Origin: Hyparrhenia diplandra
Taxonomy: Eukaryota; Streptophyta; Magnoliopsida; Poales; Poaceae
Length of the DNA stretch: 64,000 nt
Assembly (NCBI GenBank): GCA_015847255.1
Contig: JADLZK010004543.1
Location: forward strand, 682,001-746,000
Direction: 5' to 3'
Under the pieces are notes generated by a model. That model ran no database searches and was not told the origin of the DNA. It was given only the letters and a program-made list of their open reading frames with translations. Of the stretch, positions 57,258 through 64,000 are shown in pieces. Numbering within the stretch: position 1 is the stretch's first letter; the number at the start of each line of letters is the position of its first letter. Both the position numbers and the translations under genes were made by a program.

Positions 57258-58171
57258 AATAAAAAAAATGTGTGGTCTCTTTTTTTGACTCTTGTGATAC
57301 AAACTTGCGATAGGAGCCATTTAAGATGTAGTTCTAATTGTTCCACTGATGCTTGCTATTCCCAGTGCCTTTTGGTTCATCAGGTTTCTCTCGTTCTCTC
57401 GCATGTAGCTTGCTTGCTATTACCAACGTGTCTATCATAGCTAGCGGATGTATACTATATAGGATAGTAAGTTATATATATCGAAGAATCAAACGGGATA
57501 TTGGGGCATGTAATAAGTCGGGTGGGTGGATCGGGATACTGGCTTAGCTAGCTGTACTTTAGCTCCTTGAACCAAATAGGGCACGTGCTGACTAGTAATT
57601 TACAAACTTAACAAAAAATAGAAAAGAAAAAATCATTTAGCTGCACACAGTTAGTAAATTTCCATTGTAATTGATCCTACTACTAGCTGGAATATTACTA
57701 ATCAGAATGCATGCATTTGCTTACTCCACAATCCTATATACGAGCTGTGCAGTCGAATTAACTTACGGACAAGGTCCTTTCATTACGTTCTTTCCATATC
57801 ATGCATCCAGCAAGAAAGAATAGCGAGTCAAAGCCCTTCCATGCTGCCTTGGGTATGAGCTGCCTTGATGGATGTTATACCAGAGGCTACTTTCCTTATG
57901 CGTCCTATTCGGTATTTTGCGCTGCATCGGTTGGTTTTAGTTCCATAGTCACCGTGAGCATGTGACCATCACATCTAGTATTTCTAGTAACTTCAGTTTA
58001 AGGAACAGTATATAATGGTGCTGCCAAAGAATGAACTGAAACAAACAACAACCTTGTTGCTCATTCAGGTGAGGTTGGATTGGCATATATATTGGAGAAT
58101 ACATGGTGCACCCAAATGCATGTGATGGTTGGTGGAGCAGCGGCATGTATTGATGCTAGAGCAGTGAGGAC
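57258..58171. repeat. End of block X2 and block Y1, right copy
   Basis: Matches 26894-27806 with few changes. Confidence 0.5.
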
Positions 58172-59164
58172 GATACCAGGCTGCAGGTTTTTCCTGGCGG
58201 CCAGAAACCATGAGGAAAGATCGAAAAACCGACAGGAATGTCATTCCCGATGGCGGCCGTCGGGGAATGAGCCGACAGGAGCAGCTTGACGGGGAATGAT
58301 CAGTTTTTCTGTCGGATGGCCGTCGGGGATACTTTCCCGACGGCAGTTCCCGACGACCAAGCGTGAGCATGGCCTTGTACTGAAACGCTTAGCTAATTCT
58401 GGCGGCAAAACTATCAGGAAACCATATAACAAAGTTTAAAAAAAATACAGAAGCAGATCGTCTTTAATTACAACCTCAGCTGCATCCTCGGTTGGATTCA
58501 TATGATATTTCCATATAAATTTTCACAACAATATTTACACACACGGTTTAGATCCATTCATCAAACTGTTGGCATTACAATGAAAATATAAATACTACAA
58601 AGAAGTTAGACTGAGAACTTCAAATGAGTGGCACCTCAGTATGAGTTACAGTTAACTACACTAAAGGTTAAAATAATGAAGGTCTGAACTGAAGCAATGC
58701 TTGGATAAGTTTGCAAAGTGTCCATGACTATGAATTTGCTGCAATCAAATTAAATTAATTTATTAGACCACAAATTTGCTTCAACATGTCATATACATAT
58801 ATTGGTTATGAATCTGCAAGATGCCCAGAAAATTAAAAAGTGTTACAGTACCTCTTTGGTCAAGCATAGGCTTATATCACATAAAGCAGGTATCAGGATA
58901 GATAAGCTCAACAAAACAGATTTAACTTTAAGTGATAACATCAGAAATATACTTCATAGTCGCCACATTGTTTTCCCATGAGATTGTATTCGGTAACACA
59001 AACACAGCCAAGCAATGTGAGTGGAGCAAGGAAATTTATGCGAGAGAAATATATGTTCCCGACGGTTATTTGCGGGCCTACAGGAATTCTATGGACTCTG
59101 ACGGTTAACAAAGAACCCACAGGAAACATGAAAACTGACAGGAAAGAACGTGAGTCTGGTAGTG
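58172..59164. mobile_element. Second-family CACTA-like element (right copy)
   Basis: Right edge TCTGGTAGTG ends at 59164. CCGACGG/CCGTCGG repeats at both ends. In this copy several CAGG sites of the left copy read CGGGG. Confidence 0.6.
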
Positions 59165-59301
59165 GTACTGGTGCTGGTGCACAGACACACACACACACCT
59201 TACATGCATGCTAGGACTCTTCTAGATACAATTTCTAATTTGCAACTAGATTTTTATTACTATTTGAAAATAAAAAAGCCACGCTTAAAACGAGCTATAG
59301 G

Positions 59302-59906
59302 CAGTGCCGGCCCTACTGGGGGGGCAGGTTGGGCTTCGGCCGTGGGCCCACGCCAAGGAGGGGCCCGAGCCCAGGTATACAATACGTACAGCTGTACCCA
59401 TGTAGCTTGCTTGGCCCAAGAAAATACATACAAGAAAGCAGAGAAGGCCAGCAGCCGGCCCGCGCGTGGGTATTCCTCGTGACTTCGTGACTCGTGAGAA
59501 AGCGGAAGGCCAGCAGCCGCGCAGGCGCAGTCCGCAGATCGTGGCGTCGTGACTTCCTCCAGCGACTCCGTCGACTGGCGGACTGCTGGGCATCGTGATC
59601 GCGATCATCCATCATCTCACCGCAGCCTTCCGCCCGAAGTTATTTCCCATCCATGATTCCATCTATTACTAATTCCTGTCGTTCCTTGCTACAAGCCTAA
59701 GAAATCCAATTCTTGTTTTCTAATTTAGGTGTTGGAATTTTAGAATGCCACCTAAGAAACATTTGTCGGGGGCTAAGAAATATGTTTTTTATGACGGTAC
59801 CGTTGGCGTTTTCTATACTATAATATATTATAAGATATATAATAGTTTAAAGGGGTCTTGGCTCTGTCTTCGCCCTAGGGTCCTCAAAAACATAGGGCCG
59901 ACACTG
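59302..59906 (+). mobile_element. hAT deletion derivative (right copy)
   Basis: Same CAGTGYCGGCCCTA ends and same GCTATAGG target duplication (59294-59301 and 59907-59914). Confidence 0.85.
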
Positions 59907-59914
59907 GCTATAGG

Positions 59915-61098
59915 TGACCAAATTTGTCCTGTTTTGATGGTTGGAGGGTGTATGTCTCCCACATACAGTCTAATGAACTGCACATAAACCAGAAGACAGC
60001 TGTTCCAAACTAAAGCATTCAGCTTCGATTCCAATATACGTCGACACACAACTTGATATCTCAAAATTTACAAAAGCCTGGCTTCAGATAGGAAATCCTC
60101 ACCCCACATAACTTATCCCCCAACCAGAGCATGCAAAACAAAACAGAATTTGCAAGATTGGATCGAGATCAGCAGCCAAACTCTAAAACGTATACTGTAG
60201 TAGAAGTCAATTTATGTAATATTTTGGTGACCTTGCTCTCTGTCTCTGCACACCAAAATCAGGTTCAGACTTTTTAGAGTGCTCTCAGTCACTATGCAAA
60301 CAAAATTGTACGTCTTATTAAGAGGCCCCAAAGGATCACTATGCTTTTGCTAAGTGAGATACATCTCTCTGCTCGCTTTTTTGAACCTCTTGGTGGTTAG
60401 CATGGCCACAGCCACCAGATGTTTTTCAGCCTAAAACTGGTCTATAGATCTGTACATCAGACTCCAGAGTCATAGTTTTCTCCAACGATTGAGTTCCTGG
60501 GGCAAAATTTACAGTTTCTCCTTACTGATAAGGAAAGTGCCACTGCAACTTCCTGAATACATGGGTGCTCTTTTGTGCATTTTTGGGCATACCAGAGTGG
60601 ACTATTGTGATACAATCTTGCAACAGCATCCAGTAAACTGATGATGTAGTTGTAATTGTTTCACTGATGCCTGCTATTCCCAGTTCCTTTTGGCTCATCC
60701 GGTTTCTCTGGTTCTTTTGCTTGTAGCTCGCTTGCTGTTACCATTGTGGCTATGATAGCTAGAGTATGTACAATATAGAGGATAGTAGTTATTATATATC
60801 GAGAAGAGTGGGTTGAAATGGGATACTTGGGCATGTAAGTTCGGTGAGTGGGGGGTACATATATATGGATGCCACTTCTGGTTGACTGGTTGTGGTGCTG
60901 CCGTAGTTAAGGCAGAGAGATAACTGGACAACAGAGTTGTCACAAGAGTGAACACGTGAACTAACGAACTGAAAATTTTGTGGCGTACGGTAGCTTAGTT
61001 ACAAAGCAAATAACAGCGTAGATTTTTCTAACTGCCGCATGCTGCTCTGGCAAAGTAATAAGGCATGAACCCAAACAGCCCCATTCATTCACAATCCT
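59915..61098. repeat. Mosaic block X3, right copy
   Basis: Matches 29548-30727 almost base for base. Confidence 0.6.
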
Positions 61099-61114
61099 AT
61101 CCTCTATTCAAAAG

Positions 61115-62656
61115 GGTAACGGCGGGGAATCACCCCGCCCCCGCCGCCGCTCCTGTAGGGGCGACTTCGCGGAACCGCCGCCACCGCCAGCGCCCCCTTT
61201 CCCCACATCCGCCCGGCCTCGCCGCTGCCCGAGGGGGGTCGCCGGAGGTCAGCAAGCGACATACCGCAGGATGGCGGCAGCGAGGCCCCTTGCCCTGCTG
61301 CCTCCTCCTCCGTCCCTTCCCCGTCCCTCCCTCCTTCCTCTCTCGTGGTTGACGCCGGCGAACTGGGGTGCTTCGGCGACGGATCTCGCTCGAGCGCAGA
61401 TCCAGTCCCCCATGGCCCGGATCCGGGCGCGTGGAAGGGTGCTGCCCACCCTGCTGGTGGATTCCCGACGGCGTGCTCCGGGGCCCTCAACCCGGTGAAC
61501 TCCCCCACCCTATGGCTGCTTGTGCCGCCCCGGCAACGGCGGCATGCGTGCGGAGCCCGGGCTCCAGCGCCCGAGACTCCACCCCGGGCGGGTGCGGTGA
61601 CGAGTGCCCATAGTCCACGGGGGTCGCCCCCGCCGGTGCTCCCGAGGCGGTGCTGCTCGGGCGCTTCCCTTTGTCGTCGGGCGGCAGGTGCTCCCCATGC
61701 ACGGAGCTAAAAGGAGCACCTTTAGGATCTTCGACGACCTTCCGGCCTTGCTACTGCTTGCGGTACACGGTCGTGCGGTCAGGTTGAGGCGTGAGTTGTT
61801 ACGTCACCACCATGGCGCACGGCGTTCGATAGAATGTCATTGGCGACGCCATTCAGAGTGGTCAGTCCGCGGCCCGCGGACATGTGGCGACAGCCGGCAC
61901 TTCGTGCGCGCCCTCCGTCGCTGGCGGGCGAGCCCGCCGCTCGCAACGTGGCGGCGGCCGGCGCGATGGGCGCGTTGCGCTCTCCCCGCCGCCGCCGGTG
62001 AGCCCACGCAGTTCCGTGACGCAGGTGGCGGTGGGCCGCGATTATCGGTTCGCACCTCCCGTCGTCCGGGGTGAGTCCGCGCAACTCCGCGAGGTGTGGG
62101 GCGCCGACGACGCTGTGGTGCGCCGCCCATCGCGGGCGGGATTCCGCACGGCTTCGATGTGATGGCGGGCGCCGGCGCTTGCGGTGCCGCGGGCCCATCT
62201 CTCGCGGCTCGCATAACAGCAGCTCGATGTGTCCTCCACCGCAGGTTTCGGGGCGAGCTTAGCCCGGATTACTCGGGGCTGGCGGTAATCTCCTTCTTGA
62301 AGGCGTCATTGAAGAACCACCGTGCTGCCCCCCGCTTCGACCACTCCACCCAACTCCTTAGCACAAAGACTGGGGCGAAAGCCTTGCCAAGCTCTTTTGT
62401 TTGCTTGGTCGACGATGGTGGCGCTGTCACGCCACCCACCTCCTTGGAGGCACCATTGAAGAGTTCGTGTGTTCTGGCGTTGTAATCTTTTTTCTGTCTT
62501 TTTTATGTTTTGTGTGTGGTCCCTTGTATGTTTTTTGTCCGGTTTTCTAGAATTAACCGGACAACCAGGGTTTCTTCACGTTCCCTAAAAACGTGGATTT
62601 TTTTAAATGGAAGTAGGTGGGGAAGCTCTCCCCGAATGGTTTTTTTTTTAAAAAAA
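61115..62656 (+). mobile_element. 1.5-kb poly(A) retroelement (right copy)
   Basis: Same ATCCTCTATTCAAAAG target duplication (61099-61114 and 62657-62672). The GC-rich 5' part differs from the left copy by dozens of small changes while the 3' 250 bases are nearly the same. Confidence 0.7.
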
Positions 62657-62767
62657 ATCCTCTATTCAAAAGAACTTATAAGGAGTAAAAACTAATAACT
62701 GTGAAAGCAAGTATTACTGTCTGGTTTGGGCAGCTTAGTCCATTTAGTCCACTTTTTACAAAACAAA

Positions 62768-64000
62768 TCTATACTATAAAAGAGTGAATGAATTTGAAAA
62801 TCATTGTTACCGAAAAAATTCTTACCCATCATACATTGACAGGTGGACCCCATGTCCTATTTACCTTACACTGACAAGTGGGCCATAAGTGAACCACGAC
62901 AGGAACATATGAAACTTGTGTGTTTCTCTCGTGTTTTTCCCTTGGTTCCCCTTGTTTTTCTCACCCGCCGACCCCCGCGTGTACCCACACGCCACACCCA
63001 CCACCGTGACCCCTTCTTCTCGTCACTCGCGACGCTCCGTCCCGCACAATCGTACAACAGTTCCACTCCTTCGCCCGTTGCCTGTCGGCCCTACCGCTCG
63101 CGACGAGAAACCGCCTGGCCCCTCGGCAGACGGCAGTGCGTCGTCACCGTTGGGATCGCCAGCATGCACACCTTCACGTGATCGAGCGGCGCCGGCGGCA
63201 GCAGCCGCCCTCGACCCTTCGGTCTGCACGTGACCTGTGGACGCGCGCGGACGGCATCCCGTCGTCGCTCTCTCCTGGGCCGGTCGCCGGCCACTACTAC
63301 CTAGACAACATGATCGATGACATGACCACGCCCCTGCCCCCTGGCCTGCTCTAGCGGCAAGGAACTGACGAGCGCAATGAAGACGCCCCCGGTGGCCTGC
63401 GTGTTGTTCGCGGCGGTGGTGGAGGCCAAGACAACGGCTCATCAGTAGGCCAACCCTAACTTCTATTTGGCTATCTGCATCCATAACACCTTCCTCAGAC
63501 CGTGGCCTCGATCTCCTCAAGAAGTTCAAGTAGGGATCTGATGGTCGATCTCTCATCCCTGCGTCGTCGTCCCATGGTCGCATCTCAACCTCCAATATTA
63601 GATCCCCTTGACAATGTTCAGATAAGTGAAGACCCAGAAGGCCTACGCATCTTCTACTGCTCGGTCCAGGTCTTTATCCTCAACCTCCTAACCATTATAC
63701 TGTTTTTTATTCCTTGCCATGCATTGTAATTTTCGGTGCCAACGTATTCAAATTATAATAGATATAGTTGAGATGACAGTGATAGATACATGTTCATGTG
63801 ATTTACAAAAAAAAAAAAAATGAACATATCAAGCAGGTCACCACCAGTATATGTTTTAGACAGGTTTCACGGGTTTGATATTGTAATGTCACCCAGAATT
63901 ATCATCTTGCATTCAGAATTCTGATATTTGTCATTTGGTCTTCCTTTTGGACGTAGGGAGGGAGCTGATGAGCCTGGTTGCAGCGTGAACCTCTGCCCCT
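62768..64000 (+). mobile_element. Helitron, 5' part (right copy, cut by window end)
   Basis: Begins TCTATACTATAAAAGAG after an A and matches 32415-33637. The 3' hairpin end lies beyond the window. Confidence 0.75.

Larger units (their letters stand above)
40183..64000 (+). repeat. Right copy of the 30.4-kb-period direct duplication (cut by window end)
   Basis: This copy is collinear with 9784-33637 and still matching at the last base, so its right boundary is not visible. Differences from the left copy appear concentrated in GC-rich transposon DNA, and the AT-rich parts (for example 50460-50900 against 20100-20540) are almost identical. Confidence 0.95.

Overview
The window is plant nuclear DNA, almost certainly from a grass (Poaceae). 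The evidence is a Stowaway MITE with the usual grass ends, CACTA elements with arrays of TACCGAG/CTCGGT subterminal repeats, a copia element primed by initiator-Met tRNA, PIF, hAT, Helitron, SINE and LINE pieces, and no bacterial gene organisation. Nearly every long ORF is a chance frame in GC-rich DNA or part of a transposon. No intact host gene is visible. Host coding signal is limited to the last 37 codons of a gene at the left edge, a small frameshifted gene at 539-800, and a doubtful minus-strand fragment beside a retrotransposon.

Layout. Positions 1-4424: gene remnants, a 650-bp block (Z1) related to later blocks, and a LINE ORF2 remnant. 4425-11197: a palindromic pair of CACTA halves bounded by CACTAC ends and a TAA target duplication. 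11198-34523: a mosaic of related low-copy blocks (named X, Y and Z here) interrupted by dated insertions. These are a PIF/Harbinger-like element, LINE tails, a complete copia element on the minus strand (13801-18970), a hAT derivative, a second CACTA family, a SINE, a 1.56-kb poly(A) retroelement and a 2.1-kb Helitron carrying a Stowaway. 34524-38032: more mosaic and a 95-bp tandem repeat. 38033-41579: a second palindromic CACTA structure.

The main large-scale feature is that 9784-33637 recurs in direct orientation at 40183-64000, with a period of about 30.4 kb and every insertion at the same site with the same target duplication. The right copy runs off the window. Its left breakpoint lies inside the second CACTA palindrome, whose outer flanks do not match (CAT left, TAA right). 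Differences between copies look concentrated in transposon and GC-rich DNA, often at CAG/CTG and CG sites and as indels, while the intervening AT-rich DNA is nearly identical. This suggests either a very recent tandem duplication or two haplotypes joined by the assembler, with base-calling error at methylated cytosines adding apparent frameshifts.

Nothing here reads as a working multi-gene system. The most biologically interesting items are the two CACTA palindromes (possible composite transposons and hairpin-RNA sources), the duplication junction, and several very small poly(A)-only insertions with perfect target duplications. Identities, read depth and database matches were not computed; all alignments were made by eye.
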